Shown one piece after another: positions 33,681-42,019 of a stretch of DNA of 64,000 nucleotides. Position numbers and translations under genes: made by a program. The stretch's first letter is position 1; each line of letters opens with the position of its first letter. The DNA is from Prolixibacteraceae bacterium (GTDB lineage: Bacteria; Bacteroidota; Bacteroidia; Bacteroidales; Prolixibacteraceae), in the NCBI GenBank assembly GCA_003457135.1, contig DMSQ01000059.1:15283-79282 (forward strand), in the 5' to 3' direction. The notes beneath the pieces are model-generated. The model ran no database searches. It had not been told where the DNA came from and saw nothing but the letters and a program-made list of their open reading frames with translations.

Positions 33681-34058
33681 ATGAAGAAAATATTAATGAT
33701 CCTTTTCGTGGTTACATTAGTTATGGGTTCAGGTTTTGCCCAGCAACGCGACCCTGCAGCACGCCTTCAGCGAGAGATCGAAGGTTTGACCACCGCTTTA
33801 GGTTTAAATCAGGATGAGGTTGCCAAAATTACCCCGATTGTTACTGAAGGGCAGAAAAAACAGTCGGATGCTTTCGCCAAAATGCGTGAAGCAGGTGGTG
33901 AAATGGACCGTGAAAAAATGCGTGAAACACGGACTAAAATTACGACTGAAACCGACAAAGCATTAAAAGCTGTTTTAACTGCCGAACAAGGGGTGAAACT
34001 GGATGCATTCCGTAAGCAACAAGCCGAAGAACGGGCTAAAAGGATGCAGGGGCAGTAA
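33681..34058 (+). CDS. Small exported Spy/CpxP-like or DUF4890-like helical protein
   Basis: A 125-residue secreted protein. MKKILMILFVVTLVMGSGFAQ is the signal peptide (an alternative ATG six bases upstream adds two residues). The mature part is highly charged and helical, with a heptad-like sequence LQREIEGLTTALGLNQDEVAKI then KITTETDKALKAVLTAEQGVKLDAF. The L-x-L-x-x-x-Q-x-x-K-I...L-T-x-E-Q pattern resembles periplasmic Spy/LTXXQ chaperone-type proteins and Bacteroidota DUF4890. No partner gene is adjacent. Function as an envelope-stress chaperone is inferred from the family. Confidence 0.7.
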   Translation: MKKILMILFVVTLVMGSGFAQQRDPAARLQREIEGLTTALGLNQDEVAKITPIVTEGQKKQSDAFAKMREAGGEMDREKMRETRTKITTETDKALKAVLTAEQGVKLDAFRKQQAEERAKRMQGQ

Positions 34059-34084
34059 TTCTTAATCTTTATTATCGAATTTGG

Positions 34085-34133
34085 AACAAGTATCAGAAGC
34101 TATTTTTTAACTTTTAATACTTGTTTCTTTATT
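34085..34133 (+). terminator. Probable terminator after the Spy-like gene
   Basis: AACAAGTAT (34085-34093) pairs with ATACTTGTT (34117-34125) over a 23-base AT-rich loop, and TCTTTATT follows. The long loop makes this a moderate call. Confidence 0.5.
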
Positions 34134-34157
34134 CTGTACAGTCAGTAATCAGGCACA

Positions 34158-34925
34158 TTACATATCCAGCCATTCTTTGAATGCCGGAACTTTATCGCGG
34201 CTGACGATGATATTCTCCTCTCCGGGCTTTTTCAGCTTGATTTTCAGCCGGCTGTTGGAGTAAACAACAATGTCGGCAATGGACAGATTACTCAGCATAT
34301 ATTTCCGGTTAATCCTGAAAAACCTGCGTTCGTCAACCATTTCTGAAACACGGTCGAGCGAATAATCAACCAGGTAGGTTCTGAAATCGGCAGTGCACAG
34401 GTACGTGGCTTTTTCGAGACTGTAAAAAAAGAGGATTTCCTCCACCGGAACCGATTTCAGGTGCTCGCCAACTTTAATCACAAAGCGGGTTTTATACTGT
34501 TTTCGCAGCATCTCCTGAACTTTATTCAACAATTCAATAGTAACTGCCTGAACAGGTTGAACTCTCTTCTCCTGATTTTTAAATTTTAAAAGGGCGGTTT
34601 CCAGTTCATCGAACGAAATGGGTTTCAGTAAATAATCAATACTGTTTACTTTAAAGGCTTTGATCGCATATTCTTCGTAAGCGGTAGTAAAAATTACGGG
34701 GCATGGAACCTGTACCTGTTCAAAAATGCCAAAACTTAAGCCATCGGAAAGTTGTATATCCATGAAAACCAGATCGGGCGCCTGATTTTGCTGAAACCAT
34801 TCGACCGTGCGACCAACCGAATCGAGTGTTGCAAGAACCGTGATACGTGGGTCAAACTTCAGGATCAGTTTCCGGAGCCATTCCGATGCTGCTTTTTCGT
34901 CTTCAATGATGAGTACTTGATACAT
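34158..34925 (-). CDS. LytTR-type response regulator
   Basis: A 255-residue two-domain regulator. The receiver domain (1-120) has the acidic pair in IIEDE, the phosphoacceptor Asp56 in LVFMDIQLSDG, the Thr in VIFTTAYEEYA and the Lys in SIDYLLKPI. The C-terminal LytTR DNA-binding domain (about 150-255) has VGEHLKSVPVEEILFF, RRFFRINRKYMLS and the final strand with KVPAFKEWLD. It follows its sensor kinase by 4 bases on the same strand, so the pair is co-expressed. Targets are unknown; adjacent TPR and TonB genes are candidates only by position. Confidence 0.93.
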   Translation of the reverse strand: MYQVLIIEDEKAASEWLRKLILKFDPRITVLATLDSVGRTVEWFQQNQAPDLVFMDIQLSDGLSFGIFEQVQVPCPVIFTTAYEEYAIKAFKVNSIDYLLKPISFDELETALLKFKNQEKRVQPVQAVTIELLNKVQEMLRKQYKTRFVIKVGEHLKSVPVEEILFFYSLEKATYLCTADFRTYLVDYSLDRVSEMVDERRFFRINRKYMLSNLSIADIVVYSNSRLKIKLKKPGEENIIVSRDKVPAFKEWLDM

Positions 34926-34929
34926 AGAT

Positions 34930-35973
34930 TCAATCGGTTAAAAGTGGTATGCTTACGTGGTATTTTTCCAAATTTTCAAAGATGACCACTTTCTTATTTG
35001 TGAAAAATTCATATCGTTCCCTGATGTTCTGAATTCCAGTTCCACTACCTTCCGATCCCGTCTTTTTTTGAAGCTGGTTTTCAACGATAAGGCACTGGTC
35101 GTCGGTAGTGTAAATCTTGAGATGTAAAGGTTTTCGATCAGAAATTTCGTTGTGTTTGATTGCATTTTCGACCAGCATTTGTACTGATAAAGGTATGACT
35201 TTGAAATTTTGAGGATTAACGTAAATCTCAACATCCAAATTGGTTTCAAACCTGATTTTCTGCAAAAACACATACGATTCAACAAATTTCAGTTCCGAAG
35301 CAAGATCAACCAGTTCGTGATCTTTCTGGTCAAGTACATAGCGGTACACATCCGAAAACTTCTTCACAAAATCAATCGCCTTATCCGGATTAGTACTGAT
35401 CAGCGAAGTCAGAGAATTCAGGTTGTTGAATAGAAAATGAGGATTCACCTGACTTTTCAAAGTTTCATATTGAAGGGCCAGTTGTTCACGTTTGAGTTTC
35501 TCCTGTTGAACAGCGGCCTCTTTCCAATTTTTAAAAAACAGCACCGCATTCGAAATCAACGAGCCTGCAAAAACAAAAATCAAGGCAACCTTTGTCATGA
35601 AAGAGCCTGTTTCAAGAAAATAGCCTGAAGTGATTTGCTGTTTGTATAATAAACTGTTCAGCAAAATGGCGGCAACTATCAGAATCATTGATAAACCAAT
35701 CGTGATGAGAAATTGCACAATCAGACGTTTTAGTGGGAACCGCAACCAGGGGAGTTTTCGGTCGAGAATATTAACCATGAAGGTAAGTCCCAGTGCAAAC
35801 GAGCCACCTACAAGTACTGAATTGATGGAACCATACAGAAACATCTGTCCGGTAAGTTTCTCACCTTTGAGCACAACCAGCATGGTCAGGTTCCCCATTG
35901 CGATTAGTACAAGGATAAAAGCCGGAACTTGCCAGATCAGTTTTTTAAGTTGGATTTGTTGGTCAGAGATCAT
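34930..35973 (-). CDS. LytS-type sensor histidine kinase (His_kinase domain)
   Basis: A 347-residue membrane kinase. Starting at the ATG at 35973, four hydrophobic helices (about residues 10-30, 38-60, 75-95 and 115-135) precede a coiled-coil linker with EKLKREQLALQYETLKSQ. The His_kinase box NPHFLFNNLNSLTSLI contains the phospho-accepting His, and an HATPase domain follows (MLVENAIKHNE, the N-box, then GTGIQNIRERYEF). It has no large sensor domain, typical of this group. The longer frame to 36030 adds 19 residues without support. It lies 4 bases from its LytTR partner. Confidence 0.92.
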   Translation of the reverse strand: MISDQQIQLKKLIWQVPAFILVLIAMGNLTMLVVLKGEKLTGQMFLYGSINSVLVGGSFALGLTFMVNILDRKLPWLRFPLKRLIVQFLITIGLSMILIVAAILLNSLLYKQQITSGYFLETGSFMTKVALIFVFAGSLISNAVLFFKNWKEAAVQQEKLKREQLALQYETLKSQVNPHFLFNNLNSLTSLISTNPDKAIDFVKKFSDVYRYVLDQKDHELVDLASELKFVESYVFLQKIRFETNLDVEIYVNPQNFKVIPLSVQMLVENAIKHNEISDRKPLHLKIYTTDDQCLIVENQLQKKTGSEGSGTGIQNIRERYEFFTNKKVVIFENLEKYHVSIPLLTD

Positions 35974-36049
35974 GGTAATTTTTAGTTTTTCGAAAATACC
36001 GAATATAAAAGAAGTAGCTTTGTTTTGCAAAGAAAAGTTTAAAATAGTT

Positions 36050-36111
36050 GTTGCGGGTTTCGGGTCACGCGTTTCGAAATTTCCTTCAACTCGTATCCCG
36101 TAACCCGCAAC
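36050..36111. repeat. Long hairpin between the TPR and histidine kinase genes
   Basis: GTTGCGGGTT (36050-36059) pairs with AACCCGCAAC (36102-36111), and inside it CGGGT-CACG faces CGT-ATCCCG. Sequence of the CCCGAAACC/AACCCG type recurs at about 24303-24320 and 58228-58255, so this may be a dispersed spacer repeat as well as a terminator for the TPR gene. Confidence 0.6.
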
Positions 36112-36114
36112 TTT

Positions 36115-36765
36115 TTATTTCTGCATGACCTCCTGAACTTTTTTAAATTCAGCATCATTGATCTCTTTTCCCCAGCTGGGCGAGAGCTCAGTTTTTGGTT
36201 TGAAAATCCTGAATTTTTCATCGGCGGCCTGATACAGGGGAAGTGCATTGGCAGCTCCTCCTCCATAGGCTTCAGGCATATGAAACATCATGGTAGCCCG
36301 CAGAAAATAAACTCGTGGATTATCAGGGTTCAGTTCCAGAGCTTTATCGAGCGATTTATTCATTTCGGGCATCAGTTCCATCCCACGGTTCATCGGGTCA
36401 ATCGTAATTCGGGAAGGATACAGAAATCCCTGAAGCATGTGCAGCTCCGACTCATTGGGTTCGATGGCCATCGCCTGATCCAGATATTTTTGAGCCTGAT
36501 CGAGGTACTGGTCTTTTTTCGCATTTTCAGGCTCCTGAAAACTGATCATGATGTAGGCATACGATGCATAATACAAAGGCAGCCATTCGGTTTTTTCGAT
36601 GTTGGAAATGCGTTCAAACTGGTTGGCAATTTCAACATATTCAGGAATGGTGGTAGCCTGAAAGAGTTTTTCAATAGATTGGGTCATGGCTTTCTGATAA
36701 GCTTCGTCTGAATATCCAATGAAGGATAACGAGCTAAAAACAAGGTTAATAAGTAGCTTTTTCAT
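36115..36765 (-). CDS. Tetratricopeptide-repeat protein with signal peptide
   Basis: A 216-residue protein. The N-terminal MKKLLINLVFSSLSFIGYS is a signal peptide. At least two TPR-like units are visible: DQYLDQAQKYLDQAMAIEPN (about residues 84-103) and LDKALELNPDNPRVYFLRAT (about 138-157), the latter with the A-x-x-x-x-P-x-N-x-x-x-Y-x-x-R pattern. The end KEINDAEFKKVQEVMQK is helical. It presumably acts as a periplasmic or envelope scaffold, role unknown. It is on the same strand as the TonB receptor upstream and the LytS gene downstream, with a repeat element between it and the receptor. Confidence 0.8.
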   Translation of the reverse strand: MKKLLINLVFSSLSFIGYSDEAYQKAMTQSIEKLFQATTIPEYVEIANQFERISNIEKTEWLPLYYASYAYIMISFQEPENAKKDQYLDQAQKYLDQAMAIEPNESELHMLQGFLYPSRITIDPMNRGMELMPEMNKSLDKALELNPDNPRVYFLRATMMFHMPEAYGGGAANALPLYQAADEKFRIFKPKTELSPSWGKEINDAEFKKVQEVMQK

Positions 36766-36800
36766 CTTGATAAAAGTTTAAAATATGAATAATTCGTTTA

Positions 36801-36950
36801 GAGTCTGTTTGAAAATTTCCCGTAGGGAAAACAGGTCGGTAGAAAATATGAATTACCGAATAAGTTTTGTCCCGTACGGGACAATAGACTGGTATTTCTT
36901 CATTAATTTTACCGACAGTTGGTTCCTAACGGAACCATAAAACAAATTTT
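36801..36950 (+). repeat. Multi-hairpin repeat element, copy A
   Basis: A 150-bp element made, in order, of an end-like sequence GAGTCTGTTTGAAAATTT, hairpin TTTCCC-GTA-GGGAAA, arm GTCGGTA, hairpin TTGTCCC-GTAC-GGGACAA, arm TACCGAC (complementary to GTCGGTA) and hairpin GGTTCC-TAAC-GGAACC. Copy B at 40766-40917 has the same order. It fills the gap between the TonB receptor and the TPR gene. Confidence 0.85.
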
Positions 36951-36987
36951 TACTCTTTCCTCTCTCCACTTTCCTTTTTCCTTATTT

Positions 36988-39117
36988 CTACAGCATAATT
37001 GAAACAAGTAAAATAATCTGTCGCTCAAATGGAGATTTGATCGGAGTTGATTCATATTTCCCGGCAGCATTTGGCGTATTCGGGAAATTATAGCCGTAAA
37101 CATTGTCAAAACCAGCGACATTATTGACCATTAGGTGTACAACCGATTGTTTCCCAAATAACTCCATAATATAGGTAAGGCTTAAGCTGATATCATTATA
37201 CGGCTGTGTTTTTGTATTCATGAACCCGGAAAAATTAGGGTCGTGATAGGGCCGGCTGCTGGCAAACGAATAGGTAACCGACACGTAGGTGCGCAATGGT
37301 TCAAAAAATCGTTTGTAAACCACCGATAAATTATGCTCTGACACATAGGTTGGAATGGCCGAAACCGGATAATCTTTGTAATTGCGTCTGGCATTGATCC
37401 ACGAATACGAAATCCAGTAGTCGCTCAGATTAAGTGATTCCTTATCGCGCCAGAAAAGATCAATTCCTTCCGCATGGCCACTACCGGTATTGCTGTAATC
37501 GAGCGGATTAGTCGCCAGTGGTTGGTTGAATTTAACCAGGTCAGCATACTTTTTCAGATAACCTTCCACCCTGAAGGTCTTTTGTTCGGTCTGATATTGC
37601 CAGGTCATCACCGCATGGGTAGCTTTTTCAGGTTTCAACTGTGGTGCAAACTTCAGGTAATCATTCTCCGGATTTTGGTAGAAATAGCCACCTGCCAGCG
37701 AAAACTGACTGTGATTGCCCGTTTTGTATGCTGCCGATAATCGCGGAACAAGAGTCGTTTCACCCAATAGCGAACTGTTTTCCATTCGTGCCCCAACCCG
37801 GGTTGCGAATTTTTTTGAAAGTTTATATTCCAGTTCAGCAAACCCTGAAAGTTCGTTATTGGTAAACGGTAACCGGTAATTTCCATCCATCCGGATGTTT
37901 TGTTCGTACGAAAAATTGACCCAGTCGGCGCCAAATTTCAATTCGGTTTGTTCGTTCAAGTTGTGGATAAACTGCAGTTTGGCCTGAAACATTTTCTGGT
38001 TTGTACCAATCTGGTCATTATCCAGATCAAACTTTTGATGATCGTAATTCCATGCCAATCCCGATTTGATCATCCATTTTTCGCTGAGCATACCGTTGTA
38101 GGTATTGTTCAGGTAAACATTGCTGCTTTTGAGCAGGATATCTTGTTTTATCCCGGTTTGGGTGTTCGGATAAATCATCCCGCTGGAGCTGTGGTTAAAC
38201 GTTCCGAATACTTTAAACATTCCGGTCTTGCCGGTTTTTTGCCGGTACATGAGGGTTCCGTCAACACCTGCAGGACTTTTTGTCCAGTCAACCTGCTGTT
38301 TGTTGATGACGTTTGATAAACCGGAAGTTACATAATCACCATTCAACGAAAGTGAAGCACTCTTCCAGCATTTGGTTGTTGAAGCCATTACACCCACGGT
38401 CATAATTGAAATACTGGATTTATCTTCAGTTTCCAGCGAATTGGTTTTCATATCAACAATTGACGATAAAGCCTGACCGAATTCTGCCGAATAAGCGCCT
38501 GTGCTGAATAATGTGCCACTGAAAAGCATAGGGGAGAAACGCCCGCGGGTAGGTATATCAGGCATTTTTGACAAGTATGGTGTTGAAACCTGCATCCCGT
38601 CAAGAAAGGATTGCGTTTCGTAACTTTCGCCACCCCGGACAAATACGCGGCCATCTTCGCCTACCTTCTGAACGCCGGGTAAGGTCTGGAGCGCTCCAAA
38701 AATATCGCCCTGAGCGCTGGGGGTTGTAGCTACATCAAACATCTTCAGTATAACAGCCTTCTTTTTATCACTGGCCTCAAAGGCCCCGGCATTAATCACC
38801 ACTTCGTCAATCTGTTCGTCCAATTCCTCCAAAACGATGTTTAAAACTATAGTCCTGGCGCTGTCTAAATCCAGCTCTTTGAGAAATGGTTTATACCCAA
38901 TAAATGTGGCTGAAAGCTGCCTGATCCCTTTTATTCCGGTTTTGAAGCTGAAATGGCCCAGGCTGTCGGCCGTTGCGCCGTCGTAGGAATCCTTTAGAAA
39001 GACATTGGTTCCGGGAAGCGGGGCATCCCGGGAATCGGTTACTTTTCCTGAAACCTGGACCTGTGCAAAAATACTGGTCCGAATCAGGAGAATTAAAATA
39101 ATGAATATTGTTCTCAT
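36988..39117 (-). CDS. TonB-dependent outer-membrane receptor
   Basis: A 709-residue outer-membrane active transporter. After a signal peptide (MRTIFIILILLIRTSIFAQ) comes a carboxypeptidase-regulatory-like domain (about 20-105; VSGKVTDSRDAPLPGTNVFL), then a plug (AQGDIFGALQTLPGVQKVGEDGRVFVRGG, about 130-165) and a beta-barrel ending in an alternating hydrophobic strand with C-terminal FERQIILLVSIML. At 709 residues it is shorter than SusC proteins (about 1000) and no SusD gene is adjacent, so siderophore, cobalamin or metal uptake is more likely than glycans. The substrate cannot be read. It is in the same orientation as mgtE but separated by a terminator. Confidence 0.92.
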   Translation of the reverse strand: MRTIFIILILLIRTSIFAQVQVSGKVTDSRDAPLPGTNVFLKDSYDGATADSLGHFSFKTGIKGIRQLSATFIGYKPFLKELDLDSARTIVLNIVLEELDEQIDEVVINAGAFEASDKKKAVILKMFDVATTPSAQGDIFGALQTLPGVQKVGEDGRVFVRGGESYETQSFLDGMQVSTPYLSKMPDIPTRGRFSPMLFSGTLFSTGAYSAEFGQALSSIVDMKTNSLETEDKSSISIMTVGVMASTTKCWKSASLSLNGDYVTSGLSNVINKQQVDWTKSPAGVDGTLMYRQKTGKTGMFKVFGTFNHSSSGMIYPNTQTGIKQDILLKSSNVYLNNTYNGMLSEKWMIKSGLAWNYDHQKFDLDNDQIGTNQKMFQAKLQFIHNLNEQTELKFGADWVNFSYEQNIRMDGNYRLPFTNNELSGFAELEYKLSKKFATRVGARMENSSLLGETTLVPRLSAAYKTGNHSQFSLAGGYFYQNPENDYLKFAPQLKPEKATHAVMTWQYQTEQKTFRVEGYLKKYADLVKFNQPLATNPLDYSNTGSGHAEGIDLFWRDKESLNLSDYWISYSWINARRNYKDYPVSAIPTYVSEHNLSVVYKRFFEPLRTYVSVTYSFASSRPYHDPNFSGFMNTKTQPYNDISLSLTYIMELFGKQSVVHLMVNNVAGFDNVYGYNFPNTPNAAGKYESTPIKSPFERQIILLVSIML

Positions 39118-39167
39118 GGCTTTGAGTTTTAACTAACCTAAAGTAAAGCCAGGAACCAGTGGTAAGA

Positions 39168-39188
39168 AAAAAAAACGATCCGGATCGT
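39168..39188 (-). terminator. Terminator-like palindrome after mgtE
   Basis: On the minus strand ACGATCCGGATCGT, a perfect 14-base palindrome (39188-39175), is followed directly by a run of T residues. It lies about 75 bases after the mgtE stop and 50 bases before the receptor ATG, so it should end mgtE transcription; it could equally be an operator for the receptor. Confidence 0.55.
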
Positions 39189-39260
39189 CGTTTCAGGCGG
39201 ATGAACCGTAAAATAGCCAGATGAAGGAATATGGGAAAAGTATAACCACCTGACTGGTTT

Positions 39261-40619
39261 TTACAAAATCTCAAAAAACATTCTCGCTACAGTCATGTAG
39301 ATAATCAGTCCCAGAATGTCGTTGGTGGTGGTGATAAACGGACCTGTTGCCACAGCCGGGTCAATTTTGAGTTTATTCAGTATCAATGGAATGACGGTTC
39401 CGAACAGCGAGGCAAAAATCATCACGATAAATAAGGTAATGCTTACAGAATAAGTAAGTCCCATGTTGCCGTTAAAAAGGAAATTGTACAGAAAAATGAG
39501 GACAGAGAAAAGCATGGCGGTGCTAAAAGCTACCGAGAGCTCTTTAAATAATTTCCGGCCAACCGAATCAAAATTGCGGTTTCCACTGGCAATACTTTGC
39601 ACGATAATCGAAGATGATTGAACGCCCACGTTCCCTGCCATAGCGGCAATAAGCGGAATAAAAAAGGCCATGGCCGGTATCTGTGCCAGTTGCGACGAAT
39701 TTGAGCCAAGCACCCCGGCTCCCACAATTCCCCCGCACATACCAATAAATAACCACGGAATACGTGTCCAGGCGCGCTGAAACACATTATCGCCGGCATC
39801 CACATCGCCCGAAATACCCGAAGCCATCTGGTAATCTTTGTCGGCTTCTTCGCGGATGATGTCCACCACGTCATCAATCGTAATCCGCCCTTTTAACCGG
39901 CCAATCTGATCAACGACCGGGAGCGCCACCAAATCGTATTTTTCCATGATCTGGGCAACCTCTTCCTGGCTGGCATCGGTCCGGACAAAATGCGCATCTT
40001 CGGTTACCAGGCTTTTGATGGGCGTATGCGTGGGTTTCATAATCAGCTTTTTCAACGAAAGCACACCCTTCAGGAAGTGTTTGTCATCAACCACATACAC
40101 ATAGTAAATCTCATCAATATCTTCGGCCTGAATACTTATTTCCTTCAGGCAGGTTTGCACGGTCCAGTTTTCGTTTACCGCCACCAATTCTGTGGCCATA
40201 ATCCCCCCGGCGGTATCCTCGTCGTATTCCAACAAGTCGGCAATGTCGCCGGCCTGTTCCTTATCTTCCATTTGCTGCAAAACCTCGTCCTGCAAGTCGT
40301 CATCGAGTTCGGCCATTACGTCGGCCGCGTCGTCCGATTCCAAATACTCGATGAACCGGTGGGCAATGGTATCCGAAGGTAAAAGTTTCAGATAGCTGTT
40401 CCAGTCATTCTCCGGAATCTCGACCAAGACATCGGCTGCCAACTCGCCATCGAGCAGTAAAAAGAGGTATTGCGCTTCATCCAGATCAAGTTGTTCCATG
40501 ATCTCGGCAATATCGGCCGGATGCAGTGAGCCGATAGCCTGAATAATTTCCGGATCAGCTTTTTGAGCGATCAACAGGGTCAAATGCTCAATAAATTCCT
40601 TGTTCAGTTCGATTTTCAT
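39261..40619 (-). CDS. mgtE: Magnesium transporter MgtE
   Basis: A 452-residue Mg2+ channel of full family length. The cytosolic N-domain (about 1-130) has LHPADIAEIMEQLDLDEAQ and repeated acidic helices that sense Mg2+. Two CBS domains follow (about 135-255; MATELVAVNENWTVQTCL and LPVVDQIGRLKGRITIDDV), then the plug helix and five membrane helices (about 285-450) with the conserved GNVGVQSSSIIVQSIA and the pore segment ATGPFITTTND, whose Asp lines the pore. All key features are intact. It is monocistronic by appearance. Confidence 0.95.
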   Translation of the reverse strand: MKIELNKEFIEHLTLLIAQKADPEIIQAIGSLHPADIAEIMEQLDLDEAQYLFLLLDGELAADVLVEIPENDWNSYLKLLPSDTIAHRFIEYLESDDAADVMAELDDDLQDEVLQQMEDKEQAGDIADLLEYDEDTAGGIMATELVAVNENWTVQTCLKEISIQAEDIDEIYYVYVVDDKHFLKGVLSLKKLIMKPTHTPIKSLVTEDAHFVRTDASQEEVAQIMEKYDLVALPVVDQIGRLKGRITIDDVVDIIREEADKDYQMASGISGDVDAGDNVFQRAWTRIPWLFIGMCGGIVGAGVLGSNSSQLAQIPAMAFFIPLIAAMAGNVGVQSSSIIVQSIASGNRNFDSVGRKLFKELSVAFSTAMLFSVLIFLYNFLFNGNMGLTYSVSITLFIVMIFASLFGTVIPLILNKLKIDPAVATGPFITTTNDILGLIIYMTVARMFFEIL

Positions 40620-41152
40620 AGCAGGTGGGCTGTGAATATGTTTCCGTCAAAAGTAAAAAGATATTCAATACAGTAATCTGCCTGAAAATTTATTACAAAG
40701 TGAAGCTCTGACTAATTTTCAGGGGCAGGAAAAATTGGTCATGTAACCTTATAGTCAATAAGAAACTGTTTAAAAATTTCCCGTAGGGAAAATCTGTCGG
40801 TAGAAATGTTGAATAATAAGCAATGTATTGTCCCGTACGGGACAATAGACAAACATATTCTCATTAATTCTACTGACCTTCCGTTCCTAGCGGAACAAGA
40901 AAACTAAATTTAAACAGCCTCTAAATAAGATTGAAATTTTCAGATAATGATAATATCGGTCCAAGTCAATTGTTTTGATTATTATTATTTGTGTTTCCAA
41001 ACATAATTTTGGGAAGCAACCTTTTGCTGGTTTTTGGAATCAATAGTATATGTTAATTTTTATCCACCCTAAAAACCAAAAATATGGAACGGTCACCACC
41101 CTACAAATAATTTTGATGAATAAATACATTTCCAACAACAAAAAACAAATCA
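40620..41152. other. Long intergenic region upstream of mgtE, holding repeat copy B
   Basis: There is no gene in this 530-base, AT-rich stretch. Its main content is repeat copy B (40766-40917). A TAATTTTG -7 box at 41108-41115 lies 38 bases before the ATG of the frameshifted outer-membrane protein. Nothing else was recognised. Confidence 0.6.
40766..40917 (+). repeat. Multi-hairpin repeat element, copy B
   Basis: The 152-bp element has the same order as copy A: TTTCCC-GTA-GGGAAA; arm GTCGGTA; TTGTCCC-GTAC-GGGACAA; arm TACTGAC (still pairing with GTCGGTA through one G-U pair); GTTCC-TAGC-GGAAC. Its two ends are an inverted pair, CTGTTTAAA at 40766 and TTTAAACAG ending at 40917, and continue as CTC at 40919-40921 on the right. 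Confidence 0.85.
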
Positions 41153-41814
41153 ATGAAAATATGTAATGTAGACATTCTAACATTGTTTCTTTTCTTAGTT
41201 GCACAAAATCAAATTTTTGCGCAGGAAAAGAAGCAAGAATTTATTATTAGGGCATACTAGCACATTATTCAAATATTGGTAAAATGCCAATTGGCGATTT
41301 AAGTGGATTCTATACTTATCGGGTTAACCCCGGTGTTGAAGCTATTTACATGTATTCTGTTACTACATATTTGAAATTGGGAGCAGGTATTAATTTTCAA
41401 ACGGGGGAAAATATGTCATGGAAAAGAGACCTGTTGCGTTTTCACTATAGCGAGATATCGATCCCTTTACTGATGAGAGTCAGAATTTTTCGATTTTTAA
41501 ACAAAACCATGAATTGTTATTCTTCGATAGGTTTATACTCAGGGAAATTGTTTAATGTAGAAGCGGAGGATACCGATAGCTTTGGCAATAGGAATGAAAG
41601 AAAACGTTTTGATTCGGATTCTTTTGAAAACTATTCGGACGATAATTTTTTCACAGACTTGCACTTTGATTTAGGAGTTTCACATTCTATTGGGCGGATT
41701 GGTGAAATAGCAGTTACACCTTTTACCAATTATCGTCAGAATACAACATGGATGGAATTCCATAAAGAAAGGGTTCATTACGGAATAAAGATCAATTATC
41801 ACTTTAGAATTTAA
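41153..41814 (+). pseudogene. Outer-membrane beta-barrel protein gene, frameshifted after the signal peptide
   Basis: ATG 41153 opens a frame encoding a good signal peptide (LTLFLFLVAQNQIFAQ, then EKKQEFIIR) that stops at a TAG near 41259. The next frame, out of step by one missing base, runs from GILAHYSNIGKM to 41814 and has beta-barrel character: alternating hydrophobic strands, GVEAIYMYSVTTYLKLGAGI, EISIPLLMRVRIF, and a terminal strand with aromatic YGIKINYHFRI. Joined, they make a porT/PorSS-type outer-membrane barrel of about 215 residues. Either the gene is inactivated or there is a sequence error of one base. If only the second frame were used it would start at 41284 without a signal peptide. 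Confidence 0.65.
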
Positions 41815-41943
41815 TGTCGTTTAGTTAAGGATTTTAAACGCTGACAGGTACTTCGGACGTTGTCAGGTTTTCCAGTAATGATAGACCTTTCAGCATCGTT
41901 AGACCTGAAAGCGTCAAAACTAAAATTACTAACTAAACGACAT
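41814..41943. repeat. 130-bp element with perfect 14-bp inverted ends
   Basis: ATGTCGTTTAGTTA (41814-41827) and its exact complement TAACTAAACGACAT (41930-41943) bound a 130-bp stretch with two internal foldbacks (GACAGGT...; AGACCTTTCAG...). Beyond the 14 bp, AATTT on both sides extends the match. The last 16 bases (41928-41943) also occur at 9232-9247. It overlaps the stop codon of the frameshifted gene. No coding content. Confidence 0.7.
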
Positions 41944-42019
41944 GAAATTACAAATTCAAGTTGCACTCCAAAGCGAAGCTCTGACTGGTTTTTTTATGGT
42001 TTTGATTCAAGTAAATTGC

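Noticed and set aside
39175..39188. 14-base palindrome before the TonB receptor as a Fur- or sigma-type operator.
   Set aside because: It is followed by a T run in the direction of mgtE transcription, so it is more simply a terminator; an operator role is not excluded.
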